From: Planctomycetota bacterium
GTDB lineage: Bacteria; Planctomycetota; UBA1135; GCA-002686595
DNA: 64,000 nucleotides
NCBI GenBank assembly: GCA_002683825.1
Contig: NYUD01000061.1
Coordinates: 114,835-178,834, forward strand
Direction: 5' to 3'
A program made the translations under genes and the position numbers. This document shows positions 1 to 10,095 of this stretch, piece after piece (the stretch's first letter is position 1; each line of letters begins with the position of its first letter). The notes under the pieces were generated by a model. That model had not been told where the DNA came from. It worked only from the letters and a program-made list of their open reading frames with translations, and made no database searches.

Positions 1-335
1 ACGGGGAACGAGGCTTTCCGATCGTCATCGGCAACAACGAAGCCGGCGAGATCCACCGGGTGGTCCACTCGATCGAACCCGACCGCCCCCTCACCCACCA
101 GCTCATCTTCGCCGCAATCGAGGTCCTGGGAGCCTCGATTCGGACCGTCGACATCGTCGACCTACGCCAGAACACCTTCTACGCCAAGATCGTCCTGGCA
201 GACGGAACGGGGGCGATCGTGGGATCCCTGGACGCTCGCCCCAGCGATGCGATCGCCCTGGCCCTGCGAGCCGGCTCTCGTATCCGCGTGGCCGAAACGG
301 TCCTGGACGAGGCGAGCCGCTCAGAATCGGGGTAG
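1..335 (+). CDS. Bifunctional nuclease family protein (DUF151/BFN), 3' part only
   Basis: The reading frame is open from the first base and ends at TAG 333-335, so the true start lies before the window. The GTG at 60 is internal to the domain. Visible family motifs are GFPIVIGNNEA just upstream of that GTG, then RPLTHQL and, near the end, DARPSDAIALALR, the strongly conserved core of the DUF151 fold. Family members are small cytoplasmic proteins with reported DNase/RNase activity in plants and poorly understood roles in bacteria. A weak hairpin with a T run follows. The next gene, a lipoprotein about 200 bp downstream, is probably a separate unit. Confidence 0.85.
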   Translation, partial: GERGFPIVIGNNEAGEIHRVVHSIEPDRPLTHQLIFAAIEVLGASIRTVDIVDLRQNTFYAKIVLADGTGAIVGSLDARPSDAIALALRAGSRIRVAETVLDEASRSESG

Positions 336-368
336 GGGACGGTGGCGGCGGGTCGGCGGAATGTGAAC

Positions 369-398
369 CGTGCCTTCGATCGGACGCGCACGTTTTTT
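369..398 (+). terminator. Possible weak intrinsic terminator after the DUF151 gene
   Basis: CGTGC at 369-373 can pair with GCACG at 388-392 and is followed directly by six Ts (393-398). The stem is only 5 bp with a 14-nt loop, so this is a weak candidate. Its place just after the end of the nuclease gene fits. Confidence 0.35.
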
Positions 399-470
399 AT
401 CCCTCTTCCAACCAGGAACCGCCCTTTTTCGTCTTCGGCCGCCGTCCTTGAAATGGGCGCTCTCGCATTC

Positions 471-490
471 AACCGTATTATATTACGGTT
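471..490. promoter_or_regulatory. Perfect palindrome, candidate operator of the lipoprotein operon
   Basis: AACCGTA (471-477) and TACGGTT (484-490) are exact inverted repeats separated by the AT-only spacer TTATAT. The site contains -10-like sequences (TATTAT at 476-481, TATATT at 479-484) and lies 41 bp before the ATG at 531. It stands out as an AT-rich spot in GC-rich DNA. A dimeric repressor site overlapping a promoter is the likely meaning; no convincing -35 was found at standard spacing. Confidence 0.45.
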
Positions 491-530
491 GATATGCCCC
501 TGTGAGGTTCTCCTGAATAGACTCGGAACT

Positions 531-3500
531 ATGAGGAATTCGGAATTCTCGTCCGCCTTCCGATCGCTTCCCCTCGCCCTCTTGCTCCTCGTCGCCGTCG
601 GTTGCGGCGGCGGAGCCGTTGGCTTCAGCGACAACCAGGGACAGGTCGCGACCGATGGGGATCGACTCTTCATCACCGACGCCCACCAAAACGGAGCCGC
701 CCAGGAACTGCGCCTGGTAGAGATGTTCTGGGGACGCCTGGTGAACGTTCACGACGTCGACCCCGTCACCGGAAGCGCGAACGTGCGTCCGCTTCTGCGC
801 GATCTTGTCATCAACGAAAATCTCTCCTCGGACGGCATCGACTACACCATCGACAGCAACCCGGTGACGCAGGCGACGCGACTCATCATCCACCGTAGCT
901 ATGGCTCGTCCGAACCGGAGGCGTCGGAGTTTATCCAGCTCCTGAAGCGCGCCGGAAACGGGCTCGCTCCGGTAGTACCCCGGAACGACAACGGCACCTC
1001 ATCGCCACCTTTCTCGTATGTCGCACGCAACGCGTGCCTCGTGGGCCGGTTCGACGATCTCCTGGACGACTCCGAGGAAGCGCTAGTCCAGCTGAGCCAG
1101 ATGGTCCGCGTGGTCACGGGCTATCCACCGGCCATACCGTTCCAGGGTCGGCTCCTCTTCGATCCGAATCATGGCGCGCTGCTAGGAGGCCATTTCCATT
1201 CGACGCGCGTCCTGATCGACCTCTCCATCTCGCGCGCCGAAGCCGAATCGATGCCCGGGCAAGTGCAGGCGAATTCTTTCGGTCTACCGAGCAGCCAGCT
1301 CAACTCGCCTTTGCCGAACGTCTCCCTGCGCCTGCCGACGCGAACGAACCCCGGTCAAGGACAGTTCCGAGTACTCTCGACGGTCGGCGGTGCGTCGCTT
1401 TCCAGCTCGAACGGCCCGATGGATCCGTTCTCGCCCACGCTGGATCTCGTGCGCGCCTTCCGGGCGGGCAATGACAACGACATCAACAGCGGGTTTGTTC
1501 TCGACTTCGGCTCGCCCCAGCTGGTGGGTGCGTGGTCCCTGGACCTCACCGGCACGCGCCCGCGCCCGGGGGGCGCGGCGGGCTTCGAGTTCGTGGCGGA
1601 CCTGACCTATCTCAGCCCCTGCCAAAAGGCCCCGCGCCGCGGAGAGATCCTGACCATCGGCCCCCACTTCCTGCAGGTATCCGAAAACGCGGTGACGCCC
1701 AATGACGGCGTGGTTTCGAACCTGTCCCTCGAGGTGCTCTCCGATCAGGCGGTTCCGAACGAAAATTTCCTGAATGGACGCGGCTTCTTGCGACCCGTCT
1801 ATGACGTCAACCTGAACGTTACCCCCGGGTGCTGGTTGAGCTTCTTGCCGGAGCCCGGCCTGCCGCCGGACAGGGAGATCTCTCCCAACATGCAGGCCAT
1901 CGTACGCTTCAGCGAAGCGATGGCCCCGGGATCGGTCATTCCGATGGAGAGCTTCAATCTGATCCGGGGCTTCGGGGGTATGACGCCCACCCCCGCCAGC
2001 ATTGTGATCGGTTCCGTCGCGACCTCCGACGACCTGCAGGAGTTCCGCTTCACGCCGTCCCTGCCCCTGTCCCACCAGCAGCAGAACGAGAACTACCATT
2101 TCCTGCTCGAAAATCTCACGGACCTGGCGGGCAACTCGCTTCTCGGCGCGCCCGACTTCCTGCCGTTCACGGTGGACCCCGAGGAACCGCCCCACGACAA
2201 CGGTGGGATCACACTGCGCTTCAACGACCCGAACGAGGTGGACCCGACCGACAGCGGACCGGACCTACGGGGTCAGTTTTTCTTCGACCTGAATCGCGGC
2301 GTGATCCTGCCGCGACCGGTCGGCTTTGCCTCGGCCCAGGCGGACCGATCCAATCCGGTACCGTCGATCATGGTGCCCTTCGCACCCGGTGTTCAGACCC
2401 CCATGGCGCCCCTGGGCAGCCGGTTGCAAAAGGTTTGGCGCTACGTGGATTTCGGCTGGCAGGTTCTGGATGAAACGCGCTTCAATCTCGACGTCGTGGG
2501 TTTGAGCTGGTCTCCCATCGGCGGTTTGCTCCTCGCTGACGTTTACGAGAACTTCGAACTCCTCTTGGCCCACTCGCGACGGCTCCCGGACGAGTGCGTG
2601 ACCGTGAACCTACTGCCCGCTGTAGGAGGGTCCGGTCTCCTGGACAACCTGTTCTCCAACAACATCCTGACCGGCGACCGCACGGAGCAGAAAATCGTTC
2701 ACGATCGCAGCCTGGGATACGTCGTCGATCCCTCGCACCTGTTCTTGGCACCGACCGGAACGGTCATGATGCCCTACCCGCTCAACCGCGGCAACGGGCC
2801 GCTCGTTACCTACACCTGGCGCGACACGCGTTCGTTGTCGACGGCTGGACCGTCCGGACGCGGTTTGCCGCTGTGCATCGAAATCGGCGCTCCGCTCTTC
2901 CTCGAGGACGGACCCCAGAGCCGCATCCGCGGCTCCAACAACGTACCGACCTTCGGCCTGCCTCTGCTGATAGAGGTGAAGACCTTCCCCTCCTCCTCCG
3001 GCATCGGTCTGAACGCACTGGATATCAGCCTCGCGATCAACTCGTCGAGAAGACCGAACTTCCGCGTCTTCTCGACCGGAGGGATCAACCGCTTCGGAGT
3101 CGCCATCGAGACCCAACCCGACCTCGAGCCGCAACCGCGAGGTGGCTTCAACCCCAACTCGACCCCTCCCGGCCGGCGCACTCCCGCCGGGGACAACTCC
3201 TTCTACGTCGGCCAGATGGACTACGTGACCCGGGTCAGCCTGGTCCACTCGATCTGGCTCCCCGGTCGCCCCAGCGGTCCCGGCGGACTGTCCCAGGTTC
3301 CGGACTACTTCGAGCCCGTCATCATCCCCACGGCGAGCGAACAGCCTGCAGGCACAGAAGTGATTCTCGAGTATCGCGGAGCCGTCGGATTCCTCGACGT
3401 CGAGGACTCCGTCTTCGATTCGTCCCAGCTGGACTCCTACGGCAATCCGTTCGAGATCCAGACGGAAGCGGACGGTTGCAACGGTTGTGTCCGCCCGAAG

Positions 3501-3659
3501 GGGACCGTGTTCTACCTCGACGACGTGCGCACGTGGACCGAAGACATCGACCTGCTCGACACGGCGAACTTCCTGCAACTTCGGATCACCTTCATCAACA
3601 ATATCGAATCCGGTGAATCTCCTGAAATCGATGCGATCGGAATTCCCATCGATTACTAG
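531..3659 (+). CDS. Large secreted lipoprotein with Ig-like (SbsA/Big_5-type) domain, paralog 1 of 3
   Basis: The protein has 1042 aa. The frame is open from 342, but ATG 531 is chosen because it gives a clean lipoprotein signal: a charged start, a leucine-rich core, then AVGC followed by GGG. Residues from about 440 to 560 resemble a bacterial Ig-like domain of the SbsA type (FSEAMAPGSVIP, later FRFTPSLPLSH and NLTDLAGNSL). The C-terminus has a CNGC pair and a region conserved in all three paralogs (GTVFY, W.EDID). It should be anchored in an outer or outward-facing membrane with the body outside. Its precise role is unknown. The next paralog starts inside its last codons. Confidence 0.8.
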   Translation: MRNSEFSSAFRSLPLALLLLVAVGCGGGAVGFSDNQGQVATDGDRLFITDAHQNGAAQELRLVEMFWGRLVNVHDVDPVTGSANVRPLLRDLVINENLSSDGIDYTIDSNPVTQATRLIIHRSYGSSEPEASEFIQLLKRAGNGLAPVVPRNDNGTSSPPFSYVARNACLVGRFDDLLDDSEEALVQLSQMVRVVTGYPPAIPFQGRLLFDPNHGALLGGHFHSTRVLIDLSISRAEAESMPGQVQANSFGLPSSQLNSPLPNVSLRLPTRTNPGQGQFRVLSTVGGASLSSSNGPMDPFSPTLDLVRAFRAGNDNDINSGFVLDFGSPQLVGAWSLDLTGTRPRPGGAAGFEFVADLTYLSPCQKAPRRGEILTIGPHFLQVSENAVTPNDGVVSNLSLEVLSDQAVPNENFLNGRGFLRPVYDVNLNVTPGCWLSFLPEPGLPPDREISPNMQAIVRFSEAMAPGSVIPMESFNLIRGFGGMTPTPASIVIGSVATSDDLQEFRFTPSLPLSHQQQNENYHFLLENLTDLAGNSLLGAPDFLPFTVDPEEPPHDNGGITLRFNDPNEVDPTDSGPDLRGQFFFDLNRGVILPRPVGFASAQADRSNPVPSIMVPFAPGVQTPMAPLGSRLQKVWRYVDFGWQVLDETRFNLDVVGLSWSPIGGLLLADVYENFELLLAHSRRLPDECVTVNLLPAVGGSGLLDNLFSNNILTGDRTEQKIVHDRSLGYVVDPSHLFLAPTGTVMMPYPLNRGNGPLVTYTWRDTRSLSTAGPSGRGLPLCIEIGAPLFLEDGPQSRIRGSNNVPTFGLPLLIEVKTFPSSSGIGLNALDISLAINSSRRPNFRVFSTGGINRFGVAIETQPDLEPQPRGGFNPNSTPPGRRTPAGDNSFYVGQMDYVTRVSLVHSIWLPGRPSGPGGLSQVPDYFEPVIIPTASEQPAGTEVILEYRGAVGFLDVEDSVFDSSQLDSYGNPFEIQTEADGCNGCVRPKGTVFYLDDVRTWTEDIDLLDTANFLQLRITFINNIESGESPEIDAIGIPIDY

Positions 3660-6600
3660 CGAGACGTCAACCCGGACCGAAGAGCCCGGAAGCATTACCG
3701 GGATTGCTCTCGTGGTGGTTTTTTTCGCCCTGGCGTCCTGCACGGGCGGAGGAGGTGGCGTCGGGCAGGTCGGCGTGCCGGGGGAATTCCAGACGGATTC
3801 CAGCGGGCATCTTTTCTTCGTCGATCCGCACATGGGAGGTCGGGGTGAATCCCTACGCCTGGTCGACATGCTGTGGGGACGGCTGGTCGACGTTCACGAC
3901 GTCGATGTCGACGGAACCCCCAACCAGCAGCCTTTGATTCGTGATCTGGTCATCAACCAGAACGTGGTGACCGATGGCGAGTACACGCTGGAAACGAACC
4001 CGATCACGCGGCGCACACGGCTGGTGATTCACGAGCCCCACGATCCGTCCCTTCCCAACGATGGAGCCTTTCTGAGCCTTCTCCGCGATGCGACTGCAAA
4101 CCTGGCGCCTATCCTCCCCAAGAACGACGACGGATCTTCATCTCCGCCGTTCTCACTGGTCGCGCGCAACGCCTGCATCGTCCTGCGCTTCAATGACCTC
4201 ATGGAAGATTCCGCTGATGCCGCGCTCGGCATCAGCGAACGGGTCCGTCTGGGAACGGGCACTCCGCCGGACACGCCCTTCGGTTCCCGCATCCTTTTCG
4301 GTCCGAACCACGGAGGCAGCGTCGGAGGTCGATTCCATTCGACCCGCATCCTCATCGATTTGACGGTCTCCGAGGCCGAGGCCGTCGCCTCTCCCGTACC
4401 GATCGTGACCAACACCTTGGGCTTGCCCGCCTCGCCGTTGAATTCGACGAGCCCGAGCGCCGCGGTTCGTCTGCCGACACAGGTCAGTCCCGGCGATGGA
4501 CAATTTCACATCCTGCAAACGCTCTTCGGGGCGGGATTGACCGGGCTGAATGCAGGTCCGATCGATCCAACTTCCCCCACCCGGGATCTGGTTCGCGCTT
4601 TCCGGGCGGGCAATGCGGCCGATATCAACAATGGCTTCCTGCTCGATCTGGAACCGCCGCGCATCGTCGGTCAATGGCCGATCCGATTGACCGAGGTTCG
4701 ACCCCGGAAGGGCGATCGTTCGGGACTGGCTTTTCAGGCCAACCTGACCTTCCTGGGCCCGTGCACCAAAGCCCCCCTGAGGGGCGAGGTGCTCACGGTG
4801 GGCTTCCATTTCCTGAGCGTAGCTGCGAATGCGGCGGCGCCCGATGGCAACGGTGTCGTTGCAAACGTCGAGCTCGGGCTCCTGGGAGTCGAGAGCATCG
4901 CCTCGCCGGACCTTCTGGTGGGCGATGGTTTTTTTAGGCCGATCTATCGCCCCGGCGGCAGCGTTCCAGGCGCCTGCTGGTTGACCTTCTCCCCCGACCC
5001 CAGAACGCCGCCCGATCGTAATCTCTCCAGTTCGATGCAAGCCTCTCTACGCTTCACCGAACCGATGGATCCCGCTTCGGTCACTCCCCTGGAAACCTTC
5101 CAGATGGTGCGGGGCATATCCGGCACCCAGGTGGAACCCAAGAACGTCGTCATCGGCACCGTGAGTTCTTCCGGTGATCTTCAGGAGTTCCGCTTCACGC
5201 CCCTGTTGCCACTGTCGCACAGCCAGAACGGCGAGTTCTATCACTTCCGCCTGCTCGCCATGACCGACCTCAGCAACAACGTCCTGGCCCAGGTTCCCGC
5301 CTCGATTTCGATCACGGTGGATCCCGAAGAACCCGTGATCGACACCGGGGGGCTCGCCCTGTTCTTCGACAGCCCCAACGAGATCGACCCCGCGACCTCC
5401 GGCAACGATCTGCGCGGACAGTTCTTCTACGACCTTGAAAAGGGTTCGATCCGGCCCCGCCCGGTCTTCTTCGCCTCGGCCGCCGCCGATCGAATCAACC
5501 CGGTCCCCAGCATCATGGTGCCCTTCGCACCCGGTGTGCAAACACCACTGTCACCGCTCGGCAGCAAGATGCAGATGGTCTGGCGCTACACGGATTTCGG
5601 CTGGCAGGTCCTCGACGAAACGCTCTACAACCTGGATGTCGTGGGCCTCAGCTGGTCCCCCATTGGGGGATTGGTGACCGCGGACTTCTACGAGAACTTC
5701 GAGATACGACTCGCCCACAGTTCCCGACTGACCCACGAGTGCCGAGGTGTCGCGACAGGTTTCCCTCTTTTCGGGGACTCGGGTCTGCATCCGGGTTTGT
5801 TCGTCAACAACATCCTGACCGGCGAGGGGATTGGCCAGGAGATCGTCCACCCTGCTCCTCTGGGCTATCAAGTGAACCCCTCGGACCGCTTCACGTCTGC
5901 CGCAGGGACGCCCATGATGCCCTTCCCCTGGAACCGCAACGCCGGGAATCCCAACAGCTACACGTGGCGGGATACGCGCTCGCCTCTGGTCGGAGGCGAC
6001 GATGGACCGGGCCTGCCTATTTGCATCGAAATCGGGGCTCCCCTGCTCCTGGAATCGCCGCCCAATGGGCGAATTAGAAGGGCGGGAAACGTCCCCACGT
6101 TCGGACTTCCGCTCTTGCTGGAGTTTCGTTGCTTCCCGTCGAGCTCCGGTTTGGGCTTGAACGCCTTCGACATCTCGCTGGCGAACAACGCATCGAGGGG
6201 CCCCATCTTCCGTACCTTCTCTACCGGCGGCATCAATCGGTTCGGCAACCCCGTGCAAGTGCAACCCGACCTGGAGGATCAAGCCCGGGGCGGATTCAAT
6301 CCAAACTCGTCCCCACCTGGAAGGAGAACCCCCCCGGAAGACAACTCGTTCTACGTGGGACAGCTCGATTACGTCATCCGTATGAGCCAGTTGCATTCGA
6401 TTTGGCTCGACCTTCGCCCCGGCCCCATCGGTCCGTTCCAATGGACGAACTTCGCCCAGCCCGTGGTTTTTCCTCCGGCGCAAGCACAGCCGAGCGGAAC
6501 CTCGGTCGTTCTCGAATACCGCGGTGCTTCGGGCTTTGCGGATGTTGGCGAGTCGGCATTCGACGCGCGCTTCTTGGATCCCTACGGCAACATTTTCGAG

Positions 6601-6810
6601 TTCCAGACGACCGATGAGCACAATTGCAACCAGTGCATCCGCGAAAGAGGAACGGTCTTCTATCACGGCGGCGTCGAGACATGGTCGGAAGACATCGACG
6701 CGCTCGACGGTTCCAGTTTCATTCAGGTTCGCATGACCTTCTTCAACGACATCGGATCCGGCCAGACCGCCCACCTCGACAGTTTCGGGATCGCGGTCGC
6801 CTACGAATAG
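3631..6810 (+). CDS. Large secreted lipoprotein with Ig-like domain, paralog 2 of 3
   Basis: The protein has 1059 aa. ATG 3631 lies inside the last 29 bp of paralog 1, which suggests translational coupling. It precedes a hydrophobic stretch ending FFALASC and a glycine run, a lipobox like those of its two neighbours. The whole length can be followed against paralogs 1 and 3: the early LVARNACI segment, the Ig-like part near residues 450-580 (FTEPMDPASVTP), the APGVQTP and FGWQVLDE middle block, and the C-terminal CNQC plus GTVFY. The signal region is more acidic than usual (several Glu), so the exact start is uncertain. Function is not recognised; a surface-structure or cargo role is possible. 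Confidence 0.8.
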   Translation: MRSEFPSITSETSTRTEEPGSITGIALVVVFFALASCTGGGGGVGQVGVPGEFQTDSSGHLFFVDPHMGGRGESLRLVDMLWGRLVDVHDVDVDGTPNQQPLIRDLVINQNVVTDGEYTLETNPITRRTRLVIHEPHDPSLPNDGAFLSLLRDATANLAPILPKNDDGSSSPPFSLVARNACIVLRFNDLMEDSADAALGISERVRLGTGTPPDTPFGSRILFGPNHGGSVGGRFHSTRILIDLTVSEAEAVASPVPIVTNTLGLPASPLNSTSPSAAVRLPTQVSPGDGQFHILQTLFGAGLTGLNAGPIDPTSPTRDLVRAFRAGNAADINNGFLLDLEPPRIVGQWPIRLTEVRPRKGDRSGLAFQANLTFLGPCTKAPLRGEVLTVGFHFLSVAANAAAPDGNGVVANVELGLLGVESIASPDLLVGDGFFRPIYRPGGSVPGACWLTFSPDPRTPPDRNLSSSMQASLRFTEPMDPASVTPLETFQMVRGISGTQVEPKNVVIGTVSSSGDLQEFRFTPLLPLSHSQNGEFYHFRLLAMTDLSNNVLAQVPASISITVDPEEPVIDTGGLALFFDSPNEIDPATSGNDLRGQFFYDLEKGSIRPRPVFFASAAADRINPVPSIMVPFAPGVQTPLSPLGSKMQMVWRYTDFGWQVLDETLYNLDVVGLSWSPIGGLVTADFYENFEIRLAHSSRLTHECRGVATGFPLFGDSGLHPGLFVNNILTGEGIGQEIVHPAPLGYQVNPSDRFTSAAGTPMMPFPWNRNAGNPNSYTWRDTRSPLVGGDDGPGLPICIEIGAPLLLESPPNGRIRRAGNVPTFGLPLLLEFRCFPSSSGLGLNAFDISLANNASRGPIFRTFSTGGINRFGNPVQVQPDLEDQARGGFNPNSSPPGRRTPPEDNSFYVGQLDYVIRMSQLHSIWLDLRPGPIGPFQWTNFAQPVVFPPAQAQPSGTSVVLEYRGASGFADVGESAFDARFLDPYGNIFEFQTTDEHNCNQCIRERGTVFYHGGVETWSEDIDALDGSSFIQVRMTFFNDIGSGQTAHLDSFGIAVAYE

Positions 6811-6939
6811 ACCCCGCCCGCGGACTGCACAGAAGCCGTGTATTCTGCCGGTAATGTAGCCACCCGGTCCCGGGGTCTCACAGGTTGAAGCGTTTGGGGT
6901 GCGTGTTCACGAATCGCCCGGGATAGAATCAAAAGGCAG

Positions 6940-9900
6940 ATGGGACGAAGCGGACTCCATGTTTGGCACATGTACTCGTGCAGGGCCGTCATTGCGGTGG
7001 GTCTTGTCCTCTGGACTTCCTGCGACGGTGGAGGCGGCGGCGGCCAGGTCGGCTTTCCGGGGCAGGTCCTGACAAGAGAGGACGGCAGGCCCTACTTCGT
7101 CGATACCAATGAGAGCGGAGTCGGCCAGGATCTACGCCTGCTCGACGTCTTCTGGGGCAGGCTCGTCGATGTGTTCGACGTGAACGAGGAGGGAAACACC
7201 CGAGCCCGTCCGATCTTCTCCGACTTCGTCATCGACCAAAACGTCCCTTCGAACGGACAGGAATACACGCTCGAAACCAATCCGATCACGCAGCGCCAAA
7301 GGCTGATCATCCACCGCCCCTACAGCGCAACCGAAAAAGGGGTTAGCTCCTTTGTCGCTCTCTTGCGCAACGCGGAGTCCGGGCTGCCCGTGGTCTTGCC
7401 CAAGAACGACGACGGATCCTCGGCCGCGCCCTTCTCGTTGGTATCGCGTAACGCATGCCTCGTACTACGTTTTTCGGACCTCCTGGACGATGCGCCCGAG
7501 GTCGAGGAAATCGTGGCGGAGCTCGTCAAGCTAGCTACAGGGTATCCGCCGAGCTCGCCCTTCGCAGGTCGGATCCTCTTCGATCCCAATCACGGTGGGC
7601 CCGCCGGAGGTCGCTTTCACTCGACGCGCGTCCTCTACGACCTCACGATCTCCGATGCGGAGGCCGCATCGATACCGTCTCTGATTCCGGTCAACTCCCT
7701 CGGATTACCCGCATCGCGCCTGGGCTCCTCCCTCCCCAACGCTTCACTTCGCATCCCCACGCGCGTCGACTTCGCGAGCGGACAGTTCGAGCTCTTACAC
7801 AACCTGCGCGGCACACCCCTGTCCCCGTTCACCAACGGACCGCGGGACGCCCTCGCCCCCACCGAAGACATCGTCCGAGCCATGCGCTCGGGAAACGACA
7901 CGGATATCAACTCCGGTTTTCTACTCGACCTCGAGCCACCCAAGATCGTCGGTAGCTGGTCGACCTTTCTCTCCGAAATCCGCGAGTTCCCCGGGGACCC
8001 GTCCGGGTTTTCGTTCCTGGCCACGCTGACCTTTCTCGGGCCGTGCCAAAAGAGGCCGTTGCAGGGAGAAGTGTTCACGATCGGGCAGTATTTCTTCCGC
8101 GTCGCGGACAACGCCACGGCCCCCGACTTCGATGGTGCGGTCACAGACGTGCGTCTCGAACTGCTCGGCAACGAGCTCCCGAGCAATCTCTTCTCCCTGG
8201 AAGGCAACGGCTTCTATCGGCCCGTCTATGCCCCCGGAGTCGATGTGGAAAACGGCTGCTGGATCAGCGTTTCTCCTCAACCCGGTGTCCCCCCCCTGCG
8301 CGACGTCGCAGCAAGTATGCAGGCCGTCCTGCACTTCTCGGAACCGATGGAGCCCAATTCGATCATCCCCCTCGAGAACTTTCAGATGCTGCGCGGCGCG
8401 CCCGGCGTTCCGGCTCGGTGGAACAACGTCGTGGTGGGGACGGTAGGCGCCTCCGGCGACCTGCGCGAGTTTCGCTTCACGCCCAGCCTGCCCCTGGCCC
8501 ACAATCAGGACAGCCGGGAATATCACTTCCTGTTCAACAACATGACGGATCTCAGTGGAAACCCACTGGTTGCGCAACCGCCCTTCGCGCGACTGACCGT
8601 CGACCCGTTGGAGGCTCCGCACGAAAACAGCGGCGTCTCGTTTTTCTTCGACACGACAAATGAAATCGATCCCGACGGAACGGGCAACGACCTGCGTGGA
8701 CAGTTCTTCTACGATTTCCCGCGCGGCGAGATCCGCCCGCGACCGGTGATAACCGCTTCCGCCGTTGCGGATAGGGTCAATCCGGTCCCCGGAATCATGA
8801 TTCCCTTCGCCCCGGGTGTGCAGACCCCGCTGAGTCCGCTGGGGAGCAAACTGCAGACGATGTGGCGCTACGTCGACTTTGCCTGGCAGGTCCTGGACGA
8901 ATCCCTCTACAACCTCGACGTCATCGGACTCAACTGGGCTCCGGTCGAAGGACAGGTGATCGCCGACTTCTACGCAAACTTCGAAATGCGCGTTTCGCAC
9001 ACCCAACGACTCCCGGTGGAGTGTCGCGAAGCACAGTACGGCCTTCCCCTTTTTCCGGGATCGGGTCTGCAGAACAACCTGTTCACCAACAACGTCCTTT
9101 CCGGCCAGGGACTCTCCCAGGAGATCGTTCACGAGAAGCAGCTCGGCTACTCCATCAATCCCGTGGATCTCTTCGTCTCCTCGTCGGGACGAACGATGAT
9201 GCCGTTTCCATGGAACCGCGGCCGAAGCGCCGCCGAGCTGGTTACCTATACCTGGCGCGATACGCGCTCGAATGCGCTCGGCGGTCCAGGCAGCCGTGGA
9301 TTGCCACTATGCATCGAGATCGGAACCCCGCTCTTCCTGGAAAACGGTCCTCCGCGGCGGGTCCGGTCGGAGAATGATGTGCCCACCTTCGGGCTGCCGA
9401 TCTTGATGGAGTTCCGCTGCTTCCCTTCCGACTCAGGCGTTGGACTGAACGCCTTCGACATCTCCCTGGCTTCCAACTCGTCGATTTTTCCCTACTTCCG
9501 AACGTTCTCGACGGGTGGAATCAACCGCTTCGGAAACCCGGTCCAGGTCCAGCCCGACCTCGAGCAAAGCCCGATGGGAGGCTTCAACCCCAGTTCAAGC
9601 CCACCCGGCCGGCGCACGCCGAATGCGGATCCATCCTTCTACATCGGGCAACTGGATTATGTCGTGCGCATCAGCCATGTGCACACCGCGTGGATCGACG
9701 CACGCCCCAGTCCCGCCTTTTCGAAGCCGATCGACTACGCGACGCCGGTCGTCCTACCGGCACCCGCGGACCAGCCCCCCGGCACCCAGGCGATTCTGGA
9801 ATTTCGCGGGGCGGATGCTCTGATCGACATGGGAGACGCGGGGTTCGACGCCGGCCAGGTCGACATCTACGGACGGGTCTTCGAGGTTCAATCCGAGAAT

Positions 9901-10095
9901 GACGGGTGCAACCAGTGCATCCGGACGAACGGGGTCGTCCTCTATCACCAGAACGTGGAGAGCTGGACGACGGACATCGACTCCATCGATGGAGCCTCGT
10001 TCTTCCAGGCACGCGTTACCTTCCTGAACAACATCGAGTCCGAACAGGTGGCACGACTCGCCGCCCTGGGGTTCCCCTTTCGCTTCGACGGATGA
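6940..10095 (+). CDS. Large secreted lipoprotein with Ig-like domain, paralog 3 of 3
   Basis: The protein has 1051 aa. ATG 6940 follows an AAAAGG-like ribosome site; ATG 6970 (MYSCRAV) would give a shorter but equally good signal. The lipobox reads LWTSC followed by a glycine-rich linker and GQVGFPGQV, nearly the same as in paralog 2. The Ig-like part (FSEPMEPNSIIP, FRFTPSLPLAH) and the terminal CNQC block are conserved. A gap of 129 bp separates it from paralog 2, so it may have its own promoter. Its stop overlaps the next start as ATGA, so it is coupled to the arylsulfotransferase-like gene. No enzymatic motif is visible. Confidence 0.8.
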   Translation: MGRSGLHVWHMYSCRAVIAVGLVLWTSCDGGGGGGQVGFPGQVLTREDGRPYFVDTNESGVGQDLRLLDVFWGRLVDVFDVNEEGNTRARPIFSDFVIDQNVPSNGQEYTLETNPITQRQRLIIHRPYSATEKGVSSFVALLRNAESGLPVVLPKNDDGSSAAPFSLVSRNACLVLRFSDLLDDAPEVEEIVAELVKLATGYPPSSPFAGRILFDPNHGGPAGGRFHSTRVLYDLTISDAEAASIPSLIPVNSLGLPASRLGSSLPNASLRIPTRVDFASGQFELLHNLRGTPLSPFTNGPRDALAPTEDIVRAMRSGNDTDINSGFLLDLEPPKIVGSWSTFLSEIREFPGDPSGFSFLATLTFLGPCQKRPLQGEVFTIGQYFFRVADNATAPDFDGAVTDVRLELLGNELPSNLFSLEGNGFYRPVYAPGVDVENGCWISVSPQPGVPPLRDVAASMQAVLHFSEPMEPNSIIPLENFQMLRGAPGVPARWNNVVVGTVGASGDLREFRFTPSLPLAHNQDSREYHFLFNNMTDLSGNPLVAQPPFARLTVDPLEAPHENSGVSFFFDTTNEIDPDGTGNDLRGQFFYDFPRGEIRPRPVITASAVADRVNPVPGIMIPFAPGVQTPLSPLGSKLQTMWRYVDFAWQVLDESLYNLDVIGLNWAPVEGQVIADFYANFEMRVSHTQRLPVECREAQYGLPLFPGSGLQNNLFTNNVLSGQGLSQEIVHEKQLGYSINPVDLFVSSSGRTMMPFPWNRGRSAAELVTYTWRDTRSNALGGPGSRGLPLCIEIGTPLFLENGPPRRVRSENDVPTFGLPILMEFRCFPSDSGVGLNAFDISLASNSSIFPYFRTFSTGGINRFGNPVQVQPDLEQSPMGGFNPSSSPPGRRTPNADPSFYIGQLDYVVRISHVHTAWIDARPSPAFSKPIDYATPVVLPAPADQPPGTQAILEFRGADALIDMGDAGFDAGQVDIYGRVFEVQSENDGCNQCIRTNGVVLYHQNVESWTTDIDSIDGASFFQARVTFLNNIESEQVARLAALGFPFRFDG

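Noticed and set aside
179..3869. Long antisense ORFs opposite the lipoprotein genes
   Set aside because: They are shadows caused by high GC at third codon positions and contain no domain, signal or proper start.
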